The position numbers and the translations under genes were made by a program. From assembly GCA_036725605.1 (NCBI GenBank), contig DAIMDW010000021.1, positions 51,128-115,127 of the forward strand: a stretch of DNA of 64,000 bases, in the 5' to 3' direction. The stretch's first letter is position 1; each line of letters opens with the position of its first letter. Below the pieces are notes generated by a model, which had not been told where the DNA came from, did not search any database, and was given only the letters and a program-made list of their open reading frames with translations. This document shows positions 6,641 through 15,560 of the stretch, piece after piece. Source of the stretch: CALBTQ01 sp036725605. GTDB lineage: Bacteria > Lernaellota > Lernaellaia > Lernaellales > Lernaellaceae.

Positions 6641-7408
6641 TCAGAACAGCCGGGCCTGTTGCGGCGGCTGCGTGGGTTTGGGTTGAGGGGGTTGGGTTTC
6701 GGGTTTCGGTGGTGACGTGGGAGCCGGACTTGGGGTGTAAAAATCCTCCGGAATATCCCGCTGCGGTCCCACGTATGTGATTTCGCTCCCGGGAAATGCG
6801 TGCATCACCATCGAAAGTTTGCGCAGGTCCTCGGCGGAAATTTCGATGCGATCCTGGCCAGCCCTGTCGGTGTAATCGGGAACGAGCGTGAAATCCCCGG
6901 GCTTGGATTTGACGTGGACCTCGACGCCCAGGGCCTTGAACGACTCGACGTCCTTGGGCGTGAGTTCGCGGGAGACGAGGGTCGCGGCGCAGTCTTCAGC
7001 GGATTCATGGTCGAACCCGCCGTCAAATTCCATGATCGCCGCGCGTTCGTCCCAAGACTCGACGATACCGATGGCATGGTCATGGGTGGGCGCGACATAT
7101 AATTTCTCGTCCAGGGTGTCCAGCGCCGTGAGCAGAGCCTTGTCGCCGAGGTGCTCCAGTGCCCAGGTGTTTATCGCGTTGAACCGCTGGCGCAGAGTTT
7201 TCCAGGTTTGGGCTGCCAGCTTACCGGCTTCGTGCGCTTTTTTGGCTCGCTCCATCCGGCGACGAAGCCAGGCGTAGTACGGGGCATCGAGGCGGCGATA
7301 AACGGTATTGCCGATCATCACGTCCTGGGGATGGTCGGGGGCATTTTCCAGTGTGATGTGCCTCAGGTCCGTGGCGACGCGCAGGGCGACCTTGTTTTTT
7401 TCACTCAT
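6641..7408 (-). CDS. Hypothetical phage protein, 255 aa, Pro-rich C-terminus
   Basis: The start overlaps the end of the primase gene by eight bases. The N-terminal 100 residues contain a basic helix (PYYAWLRRRMERAKKAHEAG) and a second helix with LRQRFNAINTWALEH, a pattern recurring in replication regions of phages of anaerobic bacteria. The middle is acidic, and residues 215-250 are a Pro/Gln linker ending QQARLF, which resembles a terminal peptide for protein docking. No enzymatic motif was seen. A partner role for the primase-helicase is plausible from position only. Confidence 0.7.
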   Translation of the reverse strand: MSEKNKVALRVATDLRHITLENAPDHPQDVMIGNTVYRRLDAPYYAWLRRRMERAKKAHEAGKLAAQTWKTLRQRFNAINTWALEHLGDKALLTALDTLDEKLYVAPTHDHAIGIVESWDERAAIMEFDGGFDHESAEDCAATLVSRELTPKDVESFKALGVEVHVKSKPGDFTLVPDYTDRAGQDRIEISAEDLRKLSMVMHAFPGSEITYVGPQRDIPEDFYTPSPAPTSPPKPETQPPQPKPTQPPQQARLF

Positions 7409-10400
7409 GGTCTTCCTCCTGGGGATCGAAGTCGGCCAAATCGCCGGAAAGCGTTTTGCGGTGGGTTGGGTGGGTTGCGGTGTGTTCTCCAGCAGATTCT
7501 TCCTGCGCGCCCGCGTACGCGGACCGGGAATTATTCACCGCACTCACCGCATTCACCGTGGAGCATTGATTTTGTTGAGGATTTTCCTGCGGTGAGTCTG
7601 CGGTGGGTTGATTTGACTCACCGCGCGGTTTTTCGGCCTTTTTGGAAAAGAGATCGACTATTTCACCGGGTGTTCTGCCTTCGCCGTCGCTGACATTGAC
7701 GAGGCCGTAGGTCTGGTTTTTGGTTCTGGGATTTCGCTGGATCGATATCCGGTAAATATCAAACTGCCGATCGCGCATGGCGCTGAGGGCTCGTCCGAGC
7801 CGAATCTTCTGGGACTGGGGGCCCTTGTCGCCGATGGTTGCGGAGAGCAGTCCCCGCTCAGTGGCAAGACCCAGGAGTTCGGCAGCGGCCACATATCGCG
7901 GCCCGAACCGATCCCACCATTCGGCGGTGAACTCCCGCCATTCGTTGCCCTCGTGGTCGGCGGCTTCATATAGTTCTTCGAGATCACCGAGAAAACCGGG
8001 GATATCAGCGAACTTCAGGATGCCGCCGATGGTGCGTGCCCAGGAATCGAAGGACCCGAACGATACTTTTTCCGTCTTTTGGCCCGCGACAACCCAGCCG
8101 CGAATGATGGTAAGAAGCGCGGTGATCAGTGCGGATCTGTTGCGCTCTACCCAGTCATCAAGGGGAGAGTGTTTAAACCCCGAGAGCAACCACGGCCGAT
8201 CATGATGGGAGTCGATTCGGATGCGAACGCAGCGCCGGGCGATCTCCAGGGTAAGCGTGGGATTGTTGGCGGTGGCAAGCCAGAGCGCATTGTTGGGTAA
8301 GGTGACGATATGGCTGGAACCCAGGATGCGGTCGCTCCACTCGGTGTCCGTAAGCACGCTGGCCAAGAATGCCGACCTGATGCCCCCGGAAATATTGTCG
8401 AGGAGGATGATTTGGGGTGCGCGGCTCAGTATCGATGTGAATTTCTTGGCGTTTTCTCCCTCGTCCCTGACGAGCGGCAAACTGGCGGCTTCCTTTTTGG
8501 CGAGGGCGATTTTCGATATCGCTTTTGCAAGCAGCGACTTTCCGGTGCCCGGTGATGGTGATTCGATCAGGTGCAAGGGCGTCGGCCCCTGGATCATGCG
8601 GCGCACAAAGGGATGCAACAGCGCGGCGATGGCATGGGCGCGATCCGATGGGGCCGTGAACGGAAAATCGACGAGCAGGTCGTTGATCAGCAGGGAGCGT
8701 GCCTCGGCCACCTGGGAATCGGTGGGGTGCTCGGGAACATTCACCGGTTCGAAGCCGCGTGGACGATGAAGCCAGAGTCGAGCATCACGGTGATATCCCG
8801 GCGCTTGGACGAGGCTGCCGTTTCGATCAAAAGTGGGGGTGGTTGCAACGCTTTCCAACGGAGGAAGCGAGTGATGCGGCCGCTTCACCATAACCATCGG
8901 AAGTTCCTTGGGCGGATTGGCGGGCAACTCCATGTCGGGAGTTCGCCGAACCCAAGAGGCGATGCTGCATAAGTGATCGAACATGATGGTGGCGTCCACG
9001 GGAATGATTTCCGGGGTGTCTTTGAAAAAGGTCAGGCACACCGGGGAGCCGGTTCTCATGAACAGCTTCGGCGGATAATTGGAGGACTGAACCGCCGCCC
9101 AAGCCTCATCGCGGATGTAGCGAAAATGGCGGTTGTTCACGATGATGGTGGGAAGGCGGGGGCCATCACCACCATTACTTTTCGGGCCATCACCCATTAC
9201 TTTTTGGGCCTTCGGACCATTACTTTTTGGCTGAATGTAATGGTCGGGCATTACTTTCGGGGTTGCTGAACCATTACTTTCCGCCTCGATGTAATGGTCT
9301 CCATTACTTTTGGCATTACTTTCGGTTTCGGATGTAATGGTCGCGGTGGGTTCCGCCATTACTTTTTGCGGTAAAATGTAATGGTCTTGCTCGTTGCGGA
9401 GGATCTGTTCGTCTTTCGCCATACGGTGGAGCAGGACGCGAGTCGAGTTTTGATCGCGTCCCAGGCGCTCGGCGACGTCTTTGGGAGCAAGAGGCTCCTC
9501 GGCCTCAATAAGGCATTCCAGAATCTCCCGGCGCTTTTTCGATTTGACCCCGTCGACCAATTCCGCCGGATCGATGTCCATGAACTCGGCGATCTCCTCG
9601 TCCGTGGGCAACGGCGGGTGATCATGTCTCGGCGGCTCCCATCCGGCCTTTTTCGCCATATCGAACAGGGTGCCGAGGGTGACGCCGCCGCCGGACGAGA
9701 AGCTCCCCCACTTGTCCTCGGGTTCACAGGCCACGTATTTGTCGCCGCGAGCGCTCCACGAATCCCAGATGGAAAGTCCGGCCTGCGGTTCCCATTCGTG
9801 GAGAGCCATGCCGATCCGGACCCAGTCGTCGTAGGAACAGTCGGGGGATATGGAGTCCAGGGCAGAGATGACGAGATCGGAGTCGGTTGCCGGATAATCG
9901 GAGGGGCCAGATGATGGGCTGCGGGGCCCGGTACTTTTCTCCTGCCTCTTGGGCCTCTTCTTTAAAACCACATTGCACAAATCATCCGGCACCTGGTCAA
10001 CGATGGCGGCGAGATCGGCAACTGAAAACCGTTCGAATTCCTGGGGATCGCTGGGCGCGGGTTCGCCATCGTCGCCGACCACGTAAAACCTGTTGCCGCC
10101 GTCCTTCGCATCGAACCAGAACGGCAACCAGACTAGGTTGCCCGCCGAGTGCTTGGTGCTGCTCACCTTGTTCTGTTTCGGGAAGCATTCGATGCCCCTG
10201 TTGGTGCGTACATCTGCGATCTCGCCGGTAACCAGGGGTTGATCGACCGGTGCAATGAAATGGCCGAGCAGTCTGGCATCAACAGCCGGAACCGGCTCTT
10301 CGAAAAACACCCAGAGATGCCATCCGGCGCCGCTGCCCGATTTTTCGATGTGGACGGGGATGCCGAGTTCGCAACACCGTTGGTAGCACACCATCATCGT

Positions 10401-10787
10401 TGCCAGCGGATCAGCCAGCGTCGTGCCCTTGGAGTGATCGGCGCCCGGGCCGTCGAAATCGAGACAAAGCCAGGAGGCGGTATCATCGGGGGCGACCGAA
10501 TAGCTTCCCAGACGATCAAAACCCCGCCCATCGGCAACTTGGCCGGATGTTCTGCGATTGATGTAATTGAGCGGCGGGGCCTTGCCGCCGGACGGTCCGA
10601 CCACATGGAAAGCGATGAGATCGCCAAGGGCCTTCTCTTCCCGAACAGGACGCGGCCGGGATTTCGTTTCTCCGGATTTGCGATCCACCCACGATTGGCA
10701 GGCCGCGACGATGTCGATCCGGGCAAAAAAGTATTCGCGCAACAGGCGACAGGCTTTTTCTTGCTCCGAGGTCAACCGCCTACCCAT
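7401..10787 (-). CDS. TOTE-type primase-helicase with internal wHTH and DNA-repeat linker (copy 1)
   Basis: ATG 10787 follows AGGAGG, giving 1128 residues. Residues 1-240 form an archaeo-eukaryotic primase domain of the TOTE/AEP type, with D110 and D112 (LCLDFDGPG) as metal ligands and SGSGAGWHLW at 150-159. Residues 304-381 match PriCT-2 (DDWVRIGMALHEW). Residues 419-471 are a winged-helix domain missing from copy 2. Residues 473-541 are a linker encoded by repeated DNA words. Residues 700-900 form a P-loop helicase/AAA+ domain with Walker A SPSPGTGKS at 743-751 and IILLDN as Walker B. The acidic C-terminus LADFDPQEEDHE is shared with copy 2. The likely role is replication priming and unwinding for the element. 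The gene overlaps recD2 by eight bases. Confidence 0.88.
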   Translation of the reverse strand: MGRRLTSEQEKACRLLREYFFARIDIVAACQSWVDRKSGETKSRPRPVREEKALGDLIAFHVVGPSGGKAPPLNYINRRTSGQVADGRGFDRLGSYSVAPDDTASWLCLDFDGPGADHSKGTTLADPLATMMVCYQRCCELGIPVHIEKSGSGAGWHLWVFFEEPVPAVDARLLGHFIAPVDQPLVTGEIADVRTNRGIECFPKQNKVSSTKHSAGNLVWLPFWFDAKDGGNRFYVVGDDGEPAPSDPQEFERFSVADLAAIVDQVPDDLCNVVLKKRPKRQEKSTGPRSPSSGPSDYPATDSDLVISALDSISPDCSYDDWVRIGMALHEWEPQAGLSIWDSWSARGDKYVACEPEDKWGSFSSGGGVTLGTLFDMAKKAGWEPPRHDHPPLPTDEEIAEFMDIDPAELVDGVKSKKRREILECLIEAEEPLAPKDVAERLGRDQNSTRVLLHRMAKDEQILRNEQDHYILPQKVMAEPTATITSETESNAKSNGDHYIEAESNGSATPKVMPDHYIQPKSNGPKAQKVMGDGPKSNGGDGPRLPTIIVNNRHFRYIRDEAWAAVQSSNYPPKLFMRTGSPVCLTFFKDTPEIIPVDATIMFDHLCSIASWVRRTPDMELPANPPKELPMVMVKRPHHSLPPLESVATTPTFDRNGSLVQAPGYHRDARLWLHRPRGFEPVNVPEHPTDSQVAEARSLLINDLLVDFPFTAPSDRAHAIAALLHPFVRRMIQGPTPLHLIESPSPGTGKSLLAKAISKIALAKKEAASLPLVRDEGENAKKFTSILSRAPQIILLDNISGGIRSAFLASVLTDTEWSDRILGSSHIVTLPNNALWLATANNPTLTLEIARRCVRIRIDSHHDRPWLLSGFKHSPLDDWVERNRSALITALLTIIRGWVVAGQKTEKVSFGSFDSWARTIGGILKFADIPGFLGDLEELYEAADHEGNEWREFTAEWWDRFGPRYVAAAELLGLATERGLLSATIGDKGPQSQKIRLGRALSAMRDRQFDIYRISIQRNPRTKNQTYGLVNVSDGEGRTPGEIVDLFSKKAEKPRGESNQPTADSPQENPQQNQCSTVNAVSAVNNSRSAYAGAQEESAGEHTATHPTHRKTLSGDLADFDPQEEDHE
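7456..7626. repeat. GCGGTG(A/G)GT inverted-repeat array in the 3' end of primase copy 1
   Basis: Within the coding region for the C-terminal linker, words of the form GCGGTGNGT and their complement ACNCACCGC occur about nine times in both orientations (around 7457, 7476, 7537, 7545, 7553, 7589, 7599 and 7617). Copy 2 has a different repeat at the equivalent place (23439-23690). Repeats that vary between homologues in an otherwise unconserved linker look like protein-binding sites, for example an origin, rather than protein-driven repeats. Confidence 0.55.
9173..9386. repeat. Iteron-like array of CATTACTTT and ATGTAATGGTC inside primase copy 1
   Basis: Eight copies of CATTACTTT (often preceded by C, followed by T or C) and four copies of ATGTAATGGTC in inverted orientation fall within 214 bases. 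They are irregularly spaced by 9-35 bases. They encode the recurring residues KVM, SNG and DHYI in the protein linker after the winged-helix domain. Copy 2 lacks both the wHTH and this array. This fits a protein that carries both its DNA-binding domain and its binding sites in one gene, that is, a candidate embedded replication origin. Confidence 0.65.
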
Positions 10788-13011
10788 GGATCGCCTCCTG
10801 GGTAAGCCCGTCCTTTCGCCAAAGACCAAGGAAGGTGCTGCGATTGTCGTTGGCCTGTTTCTGGGCGCAGTTTCGGATGCCCCAACGATCGCCGATGATG
10901 ATCGTCGTTTCCTGGGCGCGGGATACGCCGGTGTAAAAGAGGTTCTGGCTGTGCATGAACGAATGGCTCTTGTGGATCACCACGACCGCACAGGGAAATT
11001 CGCTGCCCTGGGTCTGGTGGATCGTGAGGGCATAGGCCAGCTGCAGGTCGCTGAGATTGCCGTCGGATCGTTTGAGAAGGACCTCGGCGTTTTCGAATCG
11101 GACGCGCAGGTCGCCATTGGCGAAAACCTGGGTCACGCGCCCGATGGAGCCGTTCATAATGCCGAGGTCATAGTTGTTGCGGCGCTGGATGACCTTGTCG
11201 TGAAGCAGGAACCGGGGGCGGCGATTGGCTTTTACGGGCTCGACATCGACGCCGTACAGCTTTTTCTGAATGAGCCGCTGGAGTTCGAGATTCAATTCCT
11301 CGACGCCGAGCGGATCCTTTCGCTTGGGCGTGAGCAACTGGACGTCCTCGATGAGATCGAAACCCAACTTGTCGGCCAGGATGGAATCATAGAGATCGCA
11401 AACGAGCCGCCGCACATCCCAGGCGTCAGTAAAATTGTCGATCCGGTACCAGGGGCGACGACCGCTGGGCAACACCGATTCCGAAGTCTTGGCGACCTTA
11501 CCGGACAGCACATCAATGGAGTTTTGCCGAAGCTCACCGGCCTGCCGAACGATATCAGTGAGCACCACGCCGGGCACGATGCCGGTATGGATCAGGTCGC
11601 GCAGCAGATCACCGGGGCCAACCGGCGGCAGCTGGTTATGGTCGCCGACGAAGACTACGGCGGTTTTGTCGTGATCAATGGAGCGCAGCAGACGCCACGC
11701 CAGCGGGATATCCACCATTGATGATTCGTCGATGACAATAATGTCGCAGTCGATGGGATCATCCGGACCTTTGCCCCACTCATGACCGTTGTATTCCAGT
11801 AACCGATGGATGGTGGATGCGCGTATGCCGACCACCTCCTCAAGTCTGCGGGCGGCTTTGCCGGTGGGCGCACAGAGAACCACCCGGAAACCGAGGGATT
11901 CATAGAGCCGAGCCAATTCACCGACTGTGAAAGTCTTGCCGCTTCCACCACCGCCGGAAATCGTGACAATCTGGTTGGTGAGCGCAACGACAACCGCTTC
12001 GCGCTGTTTGGGATTGAGGTCGGGACAGAGTTTACCATCACGCACCTGTTGCCAGATGCCGAGCAGGTCCATCACCAGGGGGTGGTCACGGTCGCCGTTG
12101 CGAAGCCAACCCTCGACCTCCCGCTCCATCATGTGGATGGACTTTCGAGCCACAAGCCAACGCCCGTCATGGGAATCGCACGCGAGCTTGCCCGCTTTGA
12201 TCAAACCATCCAATTCGTGTTCGATAATGTCACGGGAGTTCAGGGCGTCCATTATTAGGAGCCTGTTGGCCTGTTCGATGAGGTCTGATTCCTCGATCCA
12301 GGTGTGCCCTTTGTCGAGGGCGGTATCGACGCAATCGATTATTCCGGCACGAACACGCGGTGGAAAGTCCTTGGCGATGCCGATCTTCCGGGCAATGGCA
12401 TCAACTCGCTTGAAGCCGAAGCCGCGTACGTCCCGCACGATGAGATACGGGTTGTTCTTGATGATAGATACCGCGTCGTTCTCATATTTTTCGATGAGCG
12501 TTCGGATCTGATGATGAGTAAGACCAAAGGCGGAAAGCTCCGATGCGGCCACGTTGCTGGCCTGGCGCTGCATCCATTCGGTCCGAATGTTGCGGGCCGC
12601 TTCGATTGTGATGGGACCGGCTTTGGCGATCGCCTCGGGGTTTTCCACGATGATCTTGCCGAAATCCCGACCGAACTTTTCCGCAATGCGCCGAGCTTTA
12701 ACAGGGCCAAGGCCGACAAAAACAGGATTGTCCGCAAGATATCGTGCAAGCCCTTCCTCGGATAGATTGAGATCGTGCGTGAGCGTCTCGGTTTTGAACT
12801 GTCGCTGATATTTGGAATGCATTTCCCAGTCGCCGTGGAGCACAACTTGCTCGCCGACCGCCGCGACAACGGTTCCGGCAAAGTTGATCAGCTTGCCGTT
12901 GTCGTCCCGTTTCAGGCGTCCAGCCGTATAGGTCGGCGATGAAAAAAAGAGGTGCTCCACCCGTCCGGAAATGGATTTTGATTCATGTTCGATGTGGGAT
13001 GCCGTTTTCAA
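10780..13011 (-). CDS. recD2: RecD2-like superfamily 1 helicase
   Basis: The frame opens at TTG 13011 with an AAAGGAAAGG site upstream; no ATG precedes the conserved N-terminal OB-like segment, so TTG is chosen (743 aa). Residues 95-215 are the helix-hairpin region of RecD2 (VFVGLGPVKARRIAEKFG). Walker A is GGGGSGKT at 353-360, Walker B DES at 428-430, then GDHNQLPPVG, and late motifs LTIHQTQGSEF and YTGVSRA. RecD2 is a 5'-3' DNA helicase. In phage-like elements it supports replication or recombination. It is translationally coupled to the primase-helicase downstream. The inverted element has lost this gene. Confidence 0.93.
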   Translation of the reverse strand: MKTASHIEHESKSISGRVEHLFFSSPTYTAGRLKRDDNGKLINFAGTVVAAVGEQVVLHGDWEMHSKYQRQFKTETLTHDLNLSEEGLARYLADNPVFVGLGPVKARRIAEKFGRDFGKIIVENPEAIAKAGPITIEAARNIRTEWMQRQASNVAASELSAFGLTHHQIRTLIEKYENDAVSIIKNNPYLIVRDVRGFGFKRVDAIARKIGIAKDFPPRVRAGIIDCVDTALDKGHTWIEESDLIEQANRLLIMDALNSRDIIEHELDGLIKAGKLACDSHDGRWLVARKSIHMMEREVEGWLRNGDRDHPLVMDLLGIWQQVRDGKLCPDLNPKQREAVVVALTNQIVTISGGGGSGKTFTVGELARLYESLGFRVVLCAPTGKAARRLEEVVGIRASTIHRLLEYNGHEWGKGPDDPIDCDIIVIDESSMVDIPLAWRLLRSIDHDKTAVVFVGDHNQLPPVGPGDLLRDLIHTGIVPGVVLTDIVRQAGELRQNSIDVLSGKVAKTSESVLPSGRRPWYRIDNFTDAWDVRRLVCDLYDSILADKLGFDLIEDVQLLTPKRKDPLGVEELNLELQRLIQKKLYGVDVEPVKANRRPRFLLHDKVIQRRNNYDLGIMNGSIGRVTQVFANGDLRVRFENAEVLLKRSDGNLSDLQLAYALTIHQTQGSEFPCAVVVIHKSHSFMHSQNLFYTGVSRAQETTIIIGDRWGIRNCAQKQANDNRSTFLGLWRKDGLTQEAIHG

Positions 13012-13399
13012 CTGTCATGCCTTTCCTTTATGCTTCGATTCGTTCGGTTCCATTCCGTTTTGATCCGATCCACTCATCTTCATTCGTTTTTCAATTCCAC
13101 CGGCCGAGGCCGACTCGATTCGACCACGGACGCTGAAATCGACCTTTTCAATCCTTTCCATTCCGCTTCATTGCCTTCCGGTCTGATTTCCTCCTATCCC
13201 CTTCCGTCCGATTTCTTCCGTTACTGATCACTGCGGTTGAATGGTCAGCGAAACCCCCGATTAAGGAGGCTCCGCTGGGCGTTCAAATAAATTCCAAACC
13301 ATCCTTTTCTTTTCACTCCATTCCGCCCGGCTGCTTTTCTATCCTTTCCACTCCGCCGCTATCCGTTTGCCTTCTCTCCGGTACACTGCTCGTCTCTAG
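13012..13399. promoter_or_regulatory. Purine/pyrimidine-skewed intergenic region upstream of recD2
   Basis: This 388-base gap has no credible gene. The plus strand is strongly pyrimidine-rich, with loose repeats of the type CTTTCCAYTCCGC (13155, 13315, 13348 region) and TTCCATTCCG (13048). An imperfect hairpin with AGCG arms around CCCCC and GGAGG lies at 13249-13279. The promoter for the recD2-primase part of the operon, or a replication-related unwinding element, may lie here. No clear -35/-10 pair was found. Confidence 0.4.
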
Positions 13400-13918
13400 T
13401 CATTTTTCTTTTTCCGCCGCCATGTTCAGGAAGGCTTTGATGTTCGGTGCTTTGCCGCTGATGTTGGCGGGGATCAGTTTCTTGGTGTCCACGGTGGCGA
13501 CGCGGTAGATCGCGCCGGTGCGAAGACGCTCCATTTCCAGGTGCCTTTTCGCGTCATCGTCCAGCTGGTCGGCGTTGATCTTGACCAGGACGCCCATGGT
13601 TTTTTTCGTGTGGCGCGTGGCCAATTCCCGACGGCCCTGAGCGAAATCCACCGCCTCTGCCTCGGTAAGGCGGCGGAATCCCACTTTGGTCACGGTGTCG
13701 ATGAAGATTTCCTCGTTCCACAGATTCTTTTGAGCGGTGTAGAAACAGCCGCGCTTTTTCTCCTGGTAATCAACGCCACGCCGGGCATGTAATTCCTCGT
13801 ATGTGATGACCTCGCCCGGCTCCAAAGCGCGAAGATCGTTCATGAGGGCGGTGGTTTCCGGGCTCATACGAAAAGGCGGGAACCGATTGACGACCTGGGC
13901 CTGGGATGATGTGTCCAT
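13400..13918 (-). CDS. Hypothetical phage protein, 172 aa
   Basis: ATG 13918 is preceded by AAGGAGG, so the much longer upstream extension of the frame is rejected. The N-terminal 90 residues look like a wHTH or adaptor (MSPETTALMNDLRALEPGEV, ITYEELHARRGVDY). The C-terminal part contains DTKKLIPANISGKAPNIKAFL. It follows the 192-aa protein in the recombination operon and precedes the long gap before recD2. No family is known to me. Confidence 0.75.
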   Translation of the reverse strand: MDTSSQAQVVNRFPPFRMSPETTALMNDLRALEPGEVITYEELHARRGVDYQEKKRGCFYTAQKNLWNEEIFIDTVTKVGFRRLTEAEAVDFAQGRRELATRHTKKTMGVLVKINADQLDDDAKRHLEMERLRTGAIYRVATVDTKKLIPANISGKAPNIKAFLNMAAEKEK

Positions 13919-13928
13919 GACGACCTCC

Positions 13929-14507
13929 TTATTTCTGCTTCCAGACCAGGTCCTCAACAACGAACCGCCCGTAATAACCGTTGTTCTGGGGGCGGAATCT
14001 GCCGAGCCCGTTGAAAAAGCCGGTGGCGACGATGTGCTCCTCGAAAATGTCCTTGGTGATTTCCGGCGCGGCGATGTGAACGGTCGCCTCGGTGCGCCAT
14101 TCATCGATGGTGGGAAATACGCGGGCGACTCGTTTCGCTCCACCCCGTTTGCCGTCGGAGGGCACGTGGATTTTTTCGGGATAGATGCGCGGGTCTTCGA
14201 TGTGAACGCCGAGGTAAAGACGCTGATCGATGGCGATGCCCTTGGTGAACTGGGCGGTAAAACCCCGCTGCGATCCCTTGACCTTTTTGCCGAGAAACTT
14301 CGCCGTTTCAGAGAGGGCGTAATGCAGGGCCATCGGCGGGATGAAAACCTGGCCGTCACGGTCGTAGTGCAGCTTTTCCCGCCAGTGCTCGTCCTCCCAC
14401 TCGTCGTAGGACTGGTTTTGGCCCTTTTCGATGTTGAGATACCGGCTGTTGCTGTAGGGCGACTGCCCGATAATCGAGAATTTCGCTTCAACAAATTGGA
14501 TGCTCAT
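13929..14507 (-). CDS. Conserved phage recombination-region protein, 192 aa
   Basis: The start at 14507 follows GGAGC. The sequence contains GQSPYSNSRYLNIEKGQNQS, WREKLHYDRDGQVFIPPMAL, PSDGKRGGAKRVARVFPTI and NGLGRFRPQNNGYYGRF. I have a general impression of this pattern from phage operons with single-strand annealing and nuclease genes, but know no defined domain name. It lies between the ERCC4 nuclease and a small adaptor-like protein. A role in DNA handling is inferred from position. Confidence 0.75.
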   Translation of the reverse strand: MSIQFVEAKFSIIGQSPYSNSRYLNIEKGQNQSYDEWEDEHWREKLHYDRDGQVFIPPMALHYALSETAKFLGKKVKGSQRGFTAQFTKGIAIDQRLYLGVHIEDPRIYPEKIHVPSDGKRGGAKRVARVFPTIDEWRTEATVHIAAPEITKDIFEEHIVATGFFNGLGRFRPQNNGYYGRFVVEDLVWKQK

Positions 14508-14519
14508 GATATGCTCCTG

Positions 14520-15074
14520 TCAGTGTGAATGTTCTGTTTCGCCGCCCGCGCCATGGGCGGCTTTTGTTTGCCGTTCCTTTGCTTTGCAGCCCGTTTCTGC
14601 CGTTTCCGGTTCTGTCCGATCCTTTCGTCTTCTTTCCGGTCCAATCGTTTTCCGAAGACATTCGGCCGCCGCGATCAAAAAATGTTCGGTGAAAGCCCGG
14701 GCGATCTGCCTGTTGGAACAGGGGATAACCGGAATGCCTTTGTTAACGACGATGCTGATCAGTGCTCCGAAGACGCTTGCGGGGTGAGCGCCGGATCGGT
14801 AGCTGCCGGAGAGGATGTCGGAGAGATTTCCCTCGACGACCACGCAGGAATGGGCATATTCGGCGAGCTTTGTAAGTTCCAACCCGAACCTGCGACGATC
14901 CGAGATGACGGATTTCACAAAATCGTCCAGCGACTTTCGTTCGACAGCGATGGAGGTTTCCATCCCCTCGACCGAATAATCCCCGGCGGGCAATGCGCGG
15001 CGTTCCGTCATCACCCCCTGAAACTCGTAGGGGATCTGTTCCCTGGTATCGATGATGATGGTCGGCGTATTCAT
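14520..15074 (-). CDS. ERCC4-type nuclease
   Basis: ATG 15074 is chosen; TTG 15080 overlapping the upstream stop is the alternative. The 184-residue protein carries the ERCC4 active-site series IIIDTREQIPYEF (D9), GDYSVEG (31-37), VERKSLDDF (ERK at 45-47), matching the GDXnERKX3D motif of XPF/Mus81-type nucleases. The C-terminal 40 residues are a low-complexity charged tail. It probably cuts branched or flapped DNA during phage recombination. It is between the DUF669 protein and the 192-aa protein in one operon. Confidence 0.88.
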   Translation of the reverse strand: MNTPTIIIDTREQIPYEFQGVMTERRALPAGDYSVEGMETSIAVERKSLDDFVKSVISDRRRFGLELTKLAEYAHSCVVVEGNLSDILSGSYRSGAHPASVFGALISIVVNKGIPVIPCSNRQIARAFTEHFLIAAAECLRKTIGPERRRKDRTEPETAETGCKAKERQTKAAHGAGGETEHSH

Positions 15075-15076
15075 GT

Positions 15077-15544
15077 TCAAAACGCCGACAACGCGCTTTT
15101 GGCGGCGTCCTGATAATCGCCGTCCGGATTCTCAAGCACGATGCGTTTGTTGAAATAAATGTTGGAATACTCGCCGCGCGTGCGCTTCGTGACCTCGAGT
15201 CCCACGTCCAGAAGTTCGTTCAGGCGATTCGGAAGATCGGACAGTTTGGCCAGTTCCAGTCCGCAGAGGAGCAAATCGGCCTTCAAATATTTCAGGTTAT
15301 CCCGGCTGGCCATTACGCTGTTGCGAAAGAGCATGCGGCCGCGATGCTGGGGACCGAGCACCCGCAACTGCCACTTGAGCATGGGGGCGCCGTTCTGCGT
15401 GTTCCCCATTTCGACCTTTTCCACCTTGGCTTGATATTTTCCATCGGGAAGGTCGTCGAACTGGTTGGGTTCCACTTCCGCTGCCGCGTAATCATCATCC
15501 AGCGCGGCGAGATCGAAGTTCTGGTTGTCGTATTGGTCTGTCAT
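15077..15544 (-). CDS. DUF669 phage protein, probable ssDNA-binding protein
   Basis: ATG 15544 follows GGAGG; the upstream extension of the frame is low-complexity and rejected. The 155 residues begin with an acidic region, then LPDGKYQAKVEKVEMGNTQN, LKWQLRVLGPQHRGR, FRNSVM and a long helix. These are features of DUF669, an OB-like family encoded next to Sak4 ATPases and thought to act as a phage SSB. It lies between the Sak4-like ATPase and the ERCC4 nuclease, which supports that role. Confidence 0.85.
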   Translation of the reverse strand: MTDQYDNQNFDLAALDDDYAAAEVEPNQFDDLPDGKYQAKVEKVEMGNTQNGAPMLKWQLRVLGPQHRGRMLFRNSVMASRDNLKYLKADLLLCGLELAKLSDLPNRLNELLDVGLEVTKRTRGEYSNIYFNKRIVLENPDGDYQDAAKSALSAF

Positions 15545-15560
15545 TATCGTATCCTCCGTG

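Noticed and set aside
9173..9386. CRISPR array
   Set aside because: Repeats are 9-11 bases, irregularly spaced, inverted, and inside a coding sequence; no Cas genes in the window.
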